From: Ramlibacter paludis
GTDB lineage: Bacteria > Pseudomonadota > Gammaproteobacteria > Burkholderiales > Burkholderiaceae_C
Length of the DNA: 64,000 nt
Assembly (NCBI RefSeq): GCF_022012305.1
Contig: NZ_JAKLTM010000004.1
Coordinates: 310,001 to 374,000 of the forward strand
Direction: 5' to 3'
Numbering within the stretch: the first letter of the stretch is position 1; each line of letters starts with the position of its first letter. Below the pieces are notes generated by a model. It was not told the origin of the DNA and did not search any database. It worked only from the letters and a program-made list of their open reading frames with translations. Positions 9,823 to 18,738 of this stretch are shown in pieces. Both the position numbers and the translations under genes were made by a program.

Positions 9823-11517
9823 TCAGGCGCTGGTGGCTTCCGCCTTCGCGCCATCCAGCACGCTCGCCACCGCATCGCCCAATTGCGCGATGTCGAAAGG
9901 CTTGCGCAGGATGGTGGGCTTGCCGGCCAGGCGTTCCACCGCCGCCATGTCGGCATAGCCCGTGGCCAGGATGACCGGGATCGCTCCCAGCAGCTGGCGC
10001 GCGCGCGAAATCACCTCGGCGCCGGTCATGTCGGGCATGGCGTAGTCCACCACCAGCAGGTCGGGCCGGGACGTGCCGAGCTGCGCCAGCGCCTCGCCGC
10101 CGTTGGCGGCCTCGGAGACGCGGTAGCCGATCAGGCTCAGGCACTCGACGATCACGCGGCGCACGTCCGGGTCGTCTTCCACCACCAGGATGTGGCTGGC
10201 GTTCGCCTTGGGGGGCAGGCCCACGGCGCGCACCGGCGCGGCCGGCGGCTCCGCTTCCTCGTCGGCCTGCGGGAACAGCATCTCCACCGTCGTGCCCTTG
10301 CCCAGCTCGCTGCGCAGGCGCACCACGCCGCCGGACTGGCGCGCGAAGCCGTAGACCTGGCTCAGGCCCAGGCCCGTGCCGCTGCCCACCGGCTTGGTGG
10401 TGAAGAACGGGTCGAACACCTTCTGCAGCAGGTTGGGCGGGATGCCGCTGCCGCTGTCGCTCACGGACACCAGCACGTAGTCGCCGGCCGGGAGGTCGCG
10501 CTCGTCGTCGAAGTAGCGGGTGCCGGTGGTGATCGTGAGCTTGCCGCCTTCGGGCATCGCGTCCTTGGAGTTCACCGCCAGGTTCAGGATCGCCATTTCC
10601 AGCTGGCCCGGGTCGAGCACCGCCGTCGCGTCTTCCTCGCACAGGTCGTAGGTCACTTCCACGCCCGAGCCCACCGAAATCTCCAGCAGGTCCTTCATGC
10701 CGCCCAGCAGCTGGTTCACGCTGGTGAGCTTGGGCATCAGCGACTGGCTGCGGGCAAAGGACAGCAGCTGGTTGGTCAGGCGCGAGCCGCGCCGCGCCGC
10801 GCTCTTGGCGCGGTCCACCACGGGCTTGACCTTCTCCTCCTTGGCATAGAGGGAGACCAGCTCGAGGTTCATGTTGACCACGTGCAGCAGGTTGTTGAAG
10901 TCGTGCGCGATGCCGCCGGTGAGACGGCCGATCGCCTCGAGCTTCTGCACCTGCGTCAGCGCGTTCTGCGCCCGCTCGCGTTCGTTGATCTCCTTCATCA
11001 GGCGATCGTTGGCGCTGGCGAGTTCCCTGGTGCGCGTGAGGATGCGGTTTTCCAGGTCGCCGTTCAGGCGCTCCAGCTCCTGCCGCGTGCGCCCGAGTTC
11101 CTCCAGGTGCTGGCGCGCCGCGTACTGGCGGCGGCGCGCGCGCACGGCGGACTCGGCGGCGCTGGCGAGGGTCTCGGCGTTGAGCGGCCGCTCCAGCAGC
11201 ACCAGGTTGCCCAGGCTGTGCAGGGAGCGGAAGTCCTTGTCGGCGCGGCGGCCCTCGCGCTTGGTCGCGAGCACCACGAAGGGGAAGTCGGACCAGGGCG
11301 GCTGGTTCTGCAGCCACTGCGTGAGGCGGTTGTCCTGCAGCAGTTCGGCCAGCGCTTCCTCGGTCAGGATCACCGCGGCGGCGCCTTCGTCCAGGCGGGC
11401 CAGCAGGTCATCCTGGTCGGCACAGACCCGGGCCGTGATCTTCTGTCCGGCCAGCACGCTCTCCACCACCGCGGCATCGCGGCCGCGGGGTGCGTAGACC
11501 AGGACCCGCAATTCCAT
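9823..11517 (-). CDS. Hybrid sensor histidine kinase/response regulator, coupled to KaiC-like gene
   Basis: 564 residues, predicted soluble, no membrane segments. Order: an N-terminal receiver-like domain without clear phosphoacceptor (about 1-125), a coiled coil (130-195), HisKA with H205 in GGIAHDFNN, HATPase with N316, DSGSG (354-358) and GTGLGL (380-385), then a canonical receiver (440-560) with acidic EDD (447-449), phosphoacceptor D491 and K539. The N-terminal domain may sense partner-protein state rather than a ligand. Its ATG shares one base with the TGA of the KaiC-like gene (TGATG), so the two are translationally coupled and very likely act together. Confidence 0.88.
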   Translation of the reverse strand: MELRVLVYAPRGRDAAVVESVLAGQKITARVCADQDDLLARLDEGAAAVILTEEALAELLQDNRLTQWLQNQPPWSDFPFVVLATKREGRRADKDFRSLHSLGNLVLLERPLNAETLASAAESAVRARRRQYAARQHLEELGRTRQELERLNGDLENRILTRTRELASANDRLMKEINERERAQNALTQVQKLEAIGRLTGGIAHDFNNLLHVVNMNLELVSLYAKEEKVKPVVDRAKSAARRGSRLTNQLLSFARSQSLMPKLTSVNQLLGGMKDLLEISVGSGVEVTYDLCEEDATAVLDPGQLEMAILNLAVNSKDAMPEGGKLTITTGTRYFDDERDLPAGDYVLVSVSDSGSGIPPNLLQKVFDPFFTTKPVGSGTGLGLSQVYGFARQSGGVVRLRSELGKGTTVEMLFPQADEEAEPPAAPVRAVGLPPKANASHILVVEDDPDVRRVIVECLSLIGYRVSEAANGGEALAQLGTSRPDLLVVDYAMPDMTGAEVISRARQLLGAIPVILATGYADMAAVERLAGKPTILRKPFDIAQLGDAVASVLDGAKAEATSA

Positions 11518-13034
11518 CAGTGCTTCCTCGAATGCTCGTCGTCACCGAGCAGCGGCATCGCGCCGCGGTAGTGGGCCACGCCGGCCAGCACGCCGATGAA
11601 GTCGGTCAGCGCCTCGCCGATCTCGATGCCGCCGGCCTGCATGCGCAGCTCGCGGATGGTCTGCTCGTGCTGGTTGGTCCGGCTCTTCACCATCGAAACC
11701 GCCTTCAGCACCTGGCCGCGCGCCTCGAAGAAGCGGAACAGCAGGATGCCGTCGGCGAGGTAGCTCATGTCGATGTCCGACTGGATCTCGCCGATGATGC
11801 CGTGCTGCCCGAGGATCAGCAGGGTGACCACGTCGCGGTGGCTCAGGTAGGTGAGCAGCTCGTGCATCTGCAGCATCAGGTACTTGCTGCCGGGCATGGC
11901 CTGCAAGTAGGCGTTGAGGCTGTCGATGACCACCATCCCCGCGCCATCTTCCTCCACCGCATGCCGCACCCGGTGCGCGAACTCGCCGGCGGACACCTCG
12001 GCCGGGTCCAGCGGCACCAGGCTCAGCTGCCCGTTGTCGAGGTACGGCGTGATGTCGAGATTGAGCGCCTTGGCGCGCTGCACCAGCGTGGCCAGGCCTT
12101 CGTCGAACAGGTAGTAGACCGCGCGCTCGCCACGCTTCAGCGCCGCCAGCACGCAAGCCAGCGCCGTGGTCGTCTTGCCGATGCCCGAAGGACCGCAAAG
12201 GAGCGTGTTGGTGCCCCGGGACAATCCACCGCCCACCAGGCCGTCCAGCCGCGCCATGCCGGTGCTCACCACCTTGGCCGTGGACTCGACGCGGTGCTCC
12301 GCCGCCACCAGGCGCGGGAACACCGCGAGGCCGCCGGTGTCCAGCACGAAGTCGTGTTCGCCGCCCCGGAACTTGATGCCGCGCATCTTGATCACGCGCA
12401 GGCGGCGCCTTTCGGGACCGTACTGGTCGACCGCCTGCTCCAGGTTCACCACGCCGTGCGCGATGCTGTGCAGTTGCTGGTCGGTGTGGCGGCTGGAGCG
12501 GTCGTCCAGCATCAGCACCGTGCAGTCGTGGTCGGAAAAGAATTTCTTCAGCGCGAGCACCTGGCGCCGGTAGCGCAGCGGGTCCTGCGCCAGCAGGCGC
12601 ATCTCCGACAGGCTGTCGAAGATCACGCGCTGCGGTTTCAGGCGCTGCACCGCCGCCATCACGCCGCGCACGGTTTCGCCGAGTTCGACTTCGGCCGGAT
12701 GCAGGATCGACTGTTCCAGCTCCGGGCTCAGGCCTTCGCTGCTGACCAGTTCGAACAATTCGATGCCTTCGAGGGACCAGCCGTGCGACGCGGCGACCGT
12801 GCGCAGCTCGGACGAGGTTTCGGACAGCGTGACGTACAGGCCGCGCTCGCCGTGGCGCGCGCCCTCGGCCAGGAACTGCAGCCCCAGCGTGGTCTTGCCC
12901 GCGCCGGGATCGCCCTCCACCAGGTAAAGGTGCCGGACGGGAAAGCCGCCCCCCAGCACGTCGTCGAGACCGGGGATGCCGGTGGACGCGCGTTCCTGGG
13001 TGGGTAGGTTCAGGGGAGGAGGTGGCCGTTTCAT
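11517..13034 (-). CDS. KaiC-like tandem RecA-fold ATPase
   Basis: 505 residues with two KaiC domains. Domain 1 has Walker A GDPGAGKTT (41-49) and Walker B RVIFDSLSE. Domain 2 has Walker A GPSGIGKTT (281-289) and Walker B VVIDSLNAY. The acidic pair following the third strand of cyanobacterial KaiC is SE in domain 1 (SETSSEL) and DE in domain 2 (FDEGLA), and I do not see the KaiC autophosphorylation Ser-Thr pair. No kaiA or kaiB is present. Such KaiC-like proteins outside cyanobacteria often pair with histidine kinases, as here. The start is ATG 13034; a small inverted repeat lies just upstream. Confidence 0.87.
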   Translation of the reverse strand: MKRPPPPLNLPTQERASTGIPGLDDVLGGGFPVRHLYLVEGDPGAGKTTLGLQFLAEGARHGERGLYVTLSETSSELRTVAASHGWSLEGIELFELVSSEGLSPELEQSILHPAEVELGETVRGVMAAVQRLKPQRVIFDSLSEMRLLAQDPLRYRRQVLALKKFFSDHDCTVLMLDDRSSRHTDQQLHSIAHGVVNLEQAVDQYGPERRRLRVIKMRGIKFRGGEHDFVLDTGGLAVFPRLVAAEHRVESTAKVVSTGMARLDGLVGGGLSRGTNTLLCGPSGIGKTTTALACVLAALKRGERAVYYLFDEGLATLVQRAKALNLDITPYLDNGQLSLVPLDPAEVSAGEFAHRVRHAVEEDGAGMVVIDSLNAYLQAMPGSKYLMLQMHELLTYLSHRDVVTLLILGQHGIIGEIQSDIDMSYLADGILLFRFFEARGQVLKAVSMVKSRTNQHEQTIRELRMQAGGIEIGEALTDFIGVLAGVAHYRGAMPLLGDDEHSRKH

Positions 13035-13048
13035 GCGGTAGGTAAAAG

Positions 13049-13063
13049 CCGCATGAAATGCGG
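13049..13063. promoter_or_regulatory. Inverted repeat CCGCAT-GAA-ATGCGG upstream of the KaiC-like gene
   Basis: Perfect 6-bp arms with a 3-base loop, 15 bases upstream of the KaiC-like start codon. A further CATGCGG half-copy overlaps the start codon (13032-13038). It could be an operator or a translation-affecting hairpin. Confidence 0.35.
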
Positions 13064-13147
13064 TGCGCGGCCATAGTAACGGGGCCGCACCACCGGGGCT
13101 GTAGGCCCTTTCCGACAGTTCAGTTCGGTTGCTGCCTTGGTCGAGCT

Positions 13148-14842
13148 TCAGCTGGCGCTTTCGGCCTCCTGGAGGCTTCGCCACATCACCTTGCCGCTGC
13201 CGCTCTTGGGCAAGGCATCCGCGAACTGGACGATGCGCGGCACCTTGTAGACGGCCATGTTCTCGCGGCACCAGTCCACGATCTCCTGCTCGCTCACCTG
13301 GCCCTTGAAAGACGGCCGCAGGACGACGACGGCCTTGACCGTTTCGCCGCGGTAGGCGTCGCGCGCGGCGATCACGCAGGCTTCCTGGATCGCCGGGTGG
13401 CGGAACATCAGGGCCTCGACTTCCGCCGGCCAGACCTTGAAGCCTGACGCGTTGATCATTCGCTTGAGGCGGTCGGTGAGGAAGAAGTAGCCGTCCTCGT
13501 CGGTGCGCCCGAGGTCGCCGGAGCGGAAGAAGCGCTTGCCCTCGAACTCGACGAAGGCCGCAGCGGTCGCATCGGGCCGCTTCCAGTAGCCGTCGAACAC
13601 CATCGGGCCGTGGATGATGATCTCGCCCTGCTCGCCGGGCGGCAGCTCGCGCAGCGTCTCGGGGTCCACCACGCGCGCATCGCAGCTCATGAAAGGCACG
13701 CCCAGGCACTGCTGCTTGGGTGCATCGATCGGGTTGCTGTGCGAAGGCGCAGCCGTCTCGGTGAGGCCGTAGCCCTCGATGTATTTCAGGTTGAACTGCT
13801 CCAGCAGCCGCTGCGCCACCGCCTGCGGCATCGCGGCGCCGCCGCCGCCGATGTGCACCAGGCTGGAGAGGTCGTAGCTCGCGAAGTTGGGGCTGGCCAG
13901 CAGGTCGATCACCATCGTCGGGATGTTGGTCCAGCTCGTGACCTTCCAGTTGGAGATCAGCCAGCCGGCCAGCTCGCGGTCCCAGCGCGGCATGAGCACG
14001 ATGGTGGCCGCGGAGTAGATGTTCGAATGCAGCGCGCTCACCATGCCGGTGATGTGGAACATCGGCACCACGAGCAGCGTGACGGTCTCGGAGGTGGCGT
14101 TGCCCCACACGGCGCTCGCGATCGCGTTGTGCATCAGGCTGCGGTGCGGATGCATGCAGCCCTTGGGGTTGCCCGTGGTGCCACTGGTGTAAGGCAGCAC
14201 GGCCAGGTCGCTTGGCCCCACCTCCAGGGCGGGGAGGGCCAGCGTGTTGTCCAGCGCCGCGCTCCACGCCTGCACTTCGCCGCCGGCGAGCTGCGGCAGC
14301 GGGTGCCGCGTGAGCAGCCATTCGCGCCAGGCCGCGGGCATGGGGCCGGCTTCCGGCGCTTCCGGGTCGAAGGCATCGGTGAACTGCGTGACGATCATGT
14401 GCCGCAGGCGGTCCGCCTCGGGCAGCTGGGCGTCGGCCTTGGCGATCTCGGCGGCGAGGTCGCCGGTGGTGATGGCGACCTTCGCGTCCGGGTCGGTGAT
14501 GTAGTGCTTCAGCTCCTCGGCGCGGTTCATCGGGTTGACCGGCACAACCACCGCGTTGGCGCGCAGGATGGCGAAGTGCGCGATCACGAGCTGCGGGCAG
14601 TTCTGCATGTCCAGCAGCACGCGGTCACCCTTGCGCACGCCCAGCGCGTGCAGGCGCGCGGCGAGCCGCTCGGCCCGCTGCTGCAGCTGCGCGTAGGTCA
14701 GCACGCGGCCGAAGAACACGAGCGCCGCCTTGCCGGGATAGCGGCGGGCGCTGGTGGCCAGGTTGTCCCAGAGGGAAGTGGCAGGCAGCGTGATGGCGTG
14801 CGGCAGGCGCTTCGGCCAGAACTTGTGATGCGGACGGTCCAT
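13148..14842 (-). CDS. AMP-dependent acyl-CoA synthetase (long-chain fatty-acid-CoA ligase-like)
   Basis: 564-residue ANL-superfamily enzyme that activates a carboxylic acid to its acyl-CoA through an acyl-AMP. Features: P-loop YTSGTTGNPKG at 218-228, EGYGLTE motif, the hinge region GDLGRTDEDGYFFLTDR, and the C-terminal catalytic lysine in PKSGSGK. Length and sequence suit medium/long-chain or aromatic acid ligases; the substrate is not defined. The ATG at 14842 gives MDRPHHKFWPKR. It is divergent from a Bug-type solute-binding protein, which may supply carboxylates, but that link is only inferred. Confidence 0.88.
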   Translation of the reverse strand: MDRPHHKFWPKRLPHAITLPATSLWDNLATSARRYPGKAALVFFGRVLTYAQLQQRAERLAARLHALGVRKGDRVLLDMQNCPQLVIAHFAILRANAVVVPVNPMNRAEELKHYITDPDAKVAITTGDLAAEIAKADAQLPEADRLRHMIVTQFTDAFDPEAPEAGPMPAAWREWLLTRHPLPQLAGGEVQAWSAALDNTLALPALEVGPSDLAVLPYTSGTTGNPKGCMHPHRSLMHNAIASAVWGNATSETVTLLVVPMFHITGMVSALHSNIYSAATIVLMPRWDRELAGWLISNWKVTSWTNIPTMVIDLLASPNFASYDLSSLVHIGGGGAAMPQAVAQRLLEQFNLKYIEGYGLTETAAPSHSNPIDAPKQQCLGVPFMSCDARVVDPETLRELPPGEQGEIIIHGPMVFDGYWKRPDATAAAFVEFEGKRFFRSGDLGRTDEDGYFFLTDRLKRMINASGFKVWPAEVEALMFRHPAIQEACVIAARDAYRGETVKAVVVLRPSFKGQVSEQEIVDWCRENMAVYKVPRIVQFADALPKSGSGKVMWRSLQEAESAS

Positions 14843-14952
14843 GGAGCGGAGGGTAGCGAACACCGGCCCCGGCGCCATCGGGAAAGGTCCCGAGCCCGGT
14901 CGCCTGGGCGACCCACCCTATCATGGCTGCGCATTCGAACCAAGGAGACACC

Positions 14953-15915
14953 ATGCGATTCTGGAAGGCCGCCGCCGCGGCCCTGCTGGCTGCCACGTCC
15001 TTCACCGCCCTGGCGGCCTACCCCGACAAGCCGATCCGGCTGGTCATCGGCTTCCCGGCCGGCGGCCCGCTGGACCAGCACGCCCGCCTGTTGTCGGAAC
15101 GCCTGCAGGCCGTGCTGGGCCAGCCGCTCGTCATCGACTACAAGGCCGGGGCCGGCGGCACGGTGGGCGCGCAGGAAGTGATGAAGGCGCCCGCCGATGG
15201 CTATACCCTGATGCTGGCCAATACCGGCGTGATGGTGATCAATCCGGCGCTGTACGCGAAGCTGCCCTACCAGACGCTGCGCGACTTCACGCCCATCGCG
15301 CGCACGGCCATGCAGCCGCTGGCGCTGCTGGTGAATCCCAAGCTGCCGGTCAACACGCTGCCCGAATTCATCGCGTATGCGCGCTCGCGCCCGGGCCAGG
15401 TGAACTACGGCTCGGCGGGCAACGGCGGCATCAGCCACCTGGCGCCGGAGATGTTCAAGAACGCCACCGGCCTGTTCATGGTGCACATCCCCTACCGCGG
15501 CAGCGCGCCCGCGTTCACCGACCTGATGGGGGGCCAGGTGCAGTTCATGGCGGAGTCGATCCCGCAGGCGGCGGCGTACCACAAGCAAGGCAAGGTGAAG
15601 GCGCTGGCGGTCACCAGCCGCGAGCGCAATGCCGCCCTGCCCGAGGTGCCGACCGTGATCGAGAGCGGCGTGAAGGACTTCGAGGTGGTCGGGTTCTACG
15701 GCTTCCTGGCGCCGGCCAACCTGCCGAAGGACGTGACGGCGAAACTGAGCGACGCCTTCCGGCAGGTGCTGGCCAGCCCCGACATCCGCAGCCGCATGAC
15801 CGCGCAGGGCGCCGACCCCGCCTTCCTGGGCAGCGAGGACTTCGCGAAGTACCTGGCCGCGGAGATGCCGCGCTGGGCCGACGCGGTGAGGAAGTCCGGC
15901 GCGAAGATGGACTAG
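14953..15915 (+). CDS. Tripartite tricarboxylate transporter substrate-binding protein (Bug family)
   Basis: 320 residues with a signal peptide (MRFWKAAAAALLAATS to about TALA) and the Bug/TctC fold. Diagnostic segments: YPDKPIRLVIGFPAGGPLD, the ADGYTLMLAN block, GSAGNGGISHLAPEMF, HIPYRGSAPA and the LPEVPTVIE block. Bug proteins are periplasmic and bind carboxylates, amino acids or other small solutes. Many, like this one, stand alone without tctAB genes nearby and may act as sensors. A strong AAGGAGA (14942-14948) precedes the ATG. The stop codon overlaps that of the convergent small gene through CTAG. Confidence 0.93.
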   Translation: MRFWKAAAAALLAATSFTALAAYPDKPIRLVIGFPAGGPLDQHARLLSERLQAVLGQPLVIDYKAGAGGTVGAQEVMKAPADGYTLMLANTGVMVINPALYAKLPYQTLRDFTPIARTAMQPLALLVNPKLPVNTLPEFIAYARSRPGQVNYGSAGNGGISHLAPEMFKNATGLFMVHIPYRGSAPAFTDLMGGQVQFMAESIPQAAAYHKQGKVKALAVTSRERNAALPEVPTVIESGVKDFEVVGFYGFLAPANLPKDVTAKLSDAFRQVLASPDIRSRMTAQGADPAFLGSEDFAKYLAAEMPRWADAVRKSGAKMD

Positions 15916-16172
15916 GAGAGCACGAAGACGAGCCCGAAGGCGCCGACGGACACCGTCTTGCCGCGCAAGGTGGTGTACGAGGCGACGCCCAGCGAGTGGT
16001 AGCTGGAGGCAAAGGCCGCCAGCGCGCCGACTCCGAGCGCGCGCACCACCGGGTTGCGCTCGCCCAGCGCTTCCTGGATGCGCTGGCGGTGCTTCTCCGG
16101 CGAGGGGTTGAGGAGGACGGCCAGCAGCAGCACGACGGCGGCCGCCAGCAGCGAGATGCCTGCTTTCTTCAT
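15912..16172 (-). CDS. Small exported or membrane-anchored protein of unknown function
   Basis: 86 residues starting MKKAGISLLAAAVVLLLAVLL, an N-terminal signal anchor or signal peptide, followed by a polar stretch with PSPEKHRQRIQEALGERNP. A second apolar segment is near the C-terminus (about 70-85, VSVGAFGLVFVLS). I do not recognise the family. It resembles small DUF4359-type proteins in layout, but that is weak. The start codon is 32 bases from the divergent glycerophosphodiesterase ATG, so the two may share a promoter region. Its stop overlaps the Bug gene stop. Confidence 0.6.
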   Translation of the reverse strand: MKKAGISLLAAAVVLLLAVLLNPSPEKHRQRIQEALGERNPVVRALGVGALAAFASSYHSLGVASYTTLRGKTVSVGAFGLVFVLS

Positions 16173-16203
16173 GCCGCAATCTAGCAGACGGCACAATGCC
16201 GGC

Positions 16204-17172
16204 ATGCGCCATTCCACCCTCGCCCGGGCCGCCCTGCTGGCCGCTGCCCTGTTCGCATCCTCCGCCTTCGCCTTCGACCTGCAAGGCCATCGCGGCGGCC
16301 GCGGACTCTCTCCGGAAAACACCCTGCCCGCCTTCGAGCGCGCGCTCGCGCTCGGCGTCGACACGCTCGAACTCGATGTCGGCCTGACGGCCGACGGCGT
16401 GGTCGTCGTCTCGCACGACCCTTACCTCAATCCGATGATCGCGCGCGACGCCAACGGCCAATGGCTGGAAGGCTCGCGCGGGCCGCTGATCAAGTCGCTG
16501 ACGCTGGCGCAGCTGCGCGCCTACGACGTGGGCCGCATCCGCCCGGACAGCACGTACGCCGCGAGCTTCGCGACCCAGGAAGCGCGCGACGGCACCCGCG
16601 TGCCCACCCTGGCCGAGCTTTTCGCGCTGGTGAAGGCGCGCCGCTCCGGCGTGCGCTTCAACATCGAGACCAAGGTGTTTCCCAACCGGGCCGAGGACAC
16701 GGTGGCGCCCGAGGTGCTGACGCGCGCCCTGCTGGCCGTGATCCAGGAAGCGGGCATGCAGTCGCGCGTGAGCATCCAGAGCTTCGACTGGCGCACGCTC
16801 AAGCTGGTGCAGCAGCTGGCGCCGGCGATTCCCACGGTCTACCTCACCTCGCAGACCGCCACCAGCGACAACAGCAAGGACCCGGCCTGGACGGCGGGCC
16901 TGCGTTTCGACGACCACGGCAGCGTGCCGCGCATGGTCAAGGCCGCCGGCGGCGCCGCCTGGTCGCCCAACGGGCCGGCCCTGACCGAGCCGCTGGTGAA
17001 GGAAGCGCACGCGCTGGGCCTGCAGGTGATCCCCTGGACCATCAACAACCCGGCCGACATGGAGCGCTTCATCGCCTGGGGCGTGGACGGGATCATCACC
17101 GACTACCCGGACCGCCTGCGCGAGGTGATGGGCAAGCGCGGCATGCCCTTGCCGGCCCCCGCTCCGAACTAG
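16204..17172 (+). CDS. Periplasmic glycerophosphodiester phosphodiesterase
   Basis: 322 residues. Signal peptide ending about ASSAFA (residue 23), then the GDPD TIM barrel. Catalytic features: H29 in GHRG, E56 and D58 in TLELDVG, and H71 in VVSHDP, consistent with metal-dependent cleavage of glycerophosphodiesters to glycerol-3-phosphate and an alcohol. The C-terminus WTINNPADMERFIAWGVDG and IITDYP is typical. The ATG at 16204 is chosen because it places the signal peptide at the N-terminus. The stop shares CTAG with the convergent DMT transporter gene. Confidence 0.92.
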   Translation: MRHSTLARAALLAAALFASSAFAFDLQGHRGGRGLSPENTLPAFERALALGVDTLELDVGLTADGVVVVSHDPYLNPMIARDANGQWLEGSRGPLIKSLTLAQLRAYDVGRIRPDSTYAASFATQEARDGTRVPTLAELFALVKARRSGVRFNIETKVFPNRAEDTVAPEVLTRALLAVIQEAGMQSRVSIQSFDWRTLKLVQQLAPAIPTVYLTSQTATSDNSKDPAWTAGLRFDDHGSVPRMVKAAGGAAWSPNGPALTEPLVKEAHALGLQVIPWTINNPADMERFIAWGVDGIITDYPDRLREVMGKRGMPLPAPAPN

Positions 17173-18224
17173 TGTCCGTGGCGGTGGTGCGCATCCGGGT
17201 AGTGCGGATGCGTGTGCACCACCGGGGCATGCACGTGCGGATGGCTGTGGCGCGTGCCGGGCGCCACCGGCGGCACGTGCACGTGGCCGTGGTGCGCGTC
17301 GTCGTGCACATGCTCGTGCTCGTGCGCCAGCTCCTCGTGCGCGTGGGCATGCTCGTGCCGCTCGCGCAGGTGCAGCCACACGCCTGAGGCCATGAGGAGG
17401 GCTGCGGCGGCCAGTTGCCAGTGCACCGGCTCGCGCAGCAGCAGCACGGCCAGCAACGCGCCGAAGAAGGGCGCCACCGAAAAATAGGCGCCGGTGCGGG
17501 CCGTGCCCAGCCGCCGCAGCGCCAGCACGAACAGCACCAGGCTCACGCCGTAGCTCGCGAGTCCGAGCAGGCCCGCGGCGAACACCGCCGATGGGGCGGG
17601 CCAGTGCGCGCCCAGCGCGAGGGCGATGGCCAGGTTGACGCTGCCGGCCAGCAGCCCTTTCACCATCGCGAGCCACGACGCATCCGCCAGCGAGACCTTG
17701 CGCGTGAGGTTGTTGTCCACGGCCCACGCGAGGCAGGCCGCCACCACCAGCAGCATGGAAGGCCACGCGCCCTTCGCCTGCGTGCCGTCCGGCCAGGCCA
17801 GCACGACGCCGCCCGCAACGATGCAGGCCATGCCCGCGGCCACGTGGCGGTCCACGTTCTCCCTGAACACCACCCAGGCCAGCAAGGCCGTGAGCACGGC
17901 TTCGGCGTTCAGCAGCAGCGAAGCCTGCGAAGCCGGCAGTCCCGACAGTCCCAGCAGCAGCAACACCGGGCCGGCCACGCCGCCGCACAGGATCGCGCCG
18001 GCGAACCAGGGCCATTCCCCCGCGGCCAGGCGCACGCGCTCGCCTCGTCGCAAGGCGCGCAGGACCGCGAGCCCGAGGCCGGAGCCGAGATACAGCAAGG
18101 CAGCCAGCAGCCAGGGGCTGGCGATCTGCAGCAGCAGCTTGGCGAGCGGCGCCGCGGCGCCGAACAGCAGCGCGGCGGCCAGGGCAGCGCCCACGCCGGG
18201 CGGAAGTCGCTTCATGGAAGCCAT
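17169..18224 (-). CDS. EamA/DMT family transporter with histidine-rich C-terminal tail
   Basis: About 350 residues: ten predicted membrane helices of the drug/metabolite transporter type (two EamA repeats), then a hydrophilic C-terminal tail of 65 residues with 23 histidines (17169-17366), rich in HxH and HExHE patterns. The body exports or imports small organic molecules in known members. The tail suggests binding of Ni, Zn, Co or Cu and hence a metal link, but this is inference. Start either ATG 18224 (MASMKR) or ATG 18215 (MKRLPP). The stop overlaps that of the convergent phosphodiesterase gene. Confidence 0.85.
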   Translation of the reverse strand: MASMKRLPPGVGAALAAALLFGAAAPLAKLLLQIASPWLLAALLYLGSGLGLAVLRALRRGERVRLAAGEWPWFAGAILCGGVAGPVLLLLGLSGLPASQASLLLNAEAVLTALLAWVVFRENVDRHVAAGMACIVAGGVVLAWPDGTQAKGAWPSMLLVVAACLAWAVDNNLTRKVSLADASWLAMVKGLLAGSVNLAIALALGAHWPAPSAVFAAGLLGLASYGVSLVLFVLALRRLGTARTGAYFSVAPFFGALLAVLLLREPVHWQLAAAALLMASGVWLHLRERHEHAHAHEELAHEHEHVHDDAHHGHVHVPPVAPGTRHSHPHVHAPVVHTHPHYPDAHHRHGH

Positions 18225-18303
18225 GGTTGCAGAAACAGGAAAGCCGGGCGGATCGCTCCGCCCGGCCGTCCGGATTGGGTCGGGCCCGATGGCCCGGGGC
18301 GCT

Positions 18304-18594
18304 TCAGCGCAGGATCTTGGCGATCACGAAGCCGGCGGCGAAGGCGACGCCCAGCGCGGCCAGCGGGTTGGCGCGGACCTGTTCGCGGGCCATGTCGCCG
18401 TATTCCTGCTGCAGGCTCATCATCTTGTCGCTGCTGGTCCCGAGCTTCTGCTCGAGCGTGTCCACCGCCTCGTGCAGGGTCTGGGCGACCTTGCGCACGC
18501 GGTTCACGTCGCCGTTCAGTCCGTTGGCGCCGCTGCTGCTCTGGCCCTGCTCGGCACTGGTGGGGAAGGGGTTGCTGGCCGTTTCGGCGTTCAT
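18304..18594 (-). CDS. DUF883 (ElaB/YqjD-like) membrane protein
   Basis: 96 residues: a polar Ser/Asn-rich start, an amphipathic helical middle with VRKVAQTLHEAVDTLEQKL, and the family signature REQVRANPLAALGVAFAAG followed by a single C-terminal membrane helix. E. coli homologues YqjD and ElaB tether ribosomes to the inner membrane in stationary phase; the same role here is inferred. It lies on the opposite strand to the P1 peptidase with a 144-base gap. Confidence 0.85.
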   Translation of the reverse strand: MNAETASNPFPTSAEQGQSSSGANGLNGDVNRVRKVAQTLHEAVDTLEQKLGTSSDKMMSLQQEYGDMAREQVRANPLAALGVAFAAGFVIAKILR

Positions 18595-18738
18595 GGCGGT
18601 TCCTCTCTCGGGGCTTCGTTGCGGTGAATGCCGGCACATGCCGGCGGAAGCCACCACTTTAGGAAGCCCAGCCTTTGGCGACTGTCGGAGAAGGCGCCGC
18701 TCAGGGTGTAGGACAAATCCTCCCCCGATAATCCCCGC

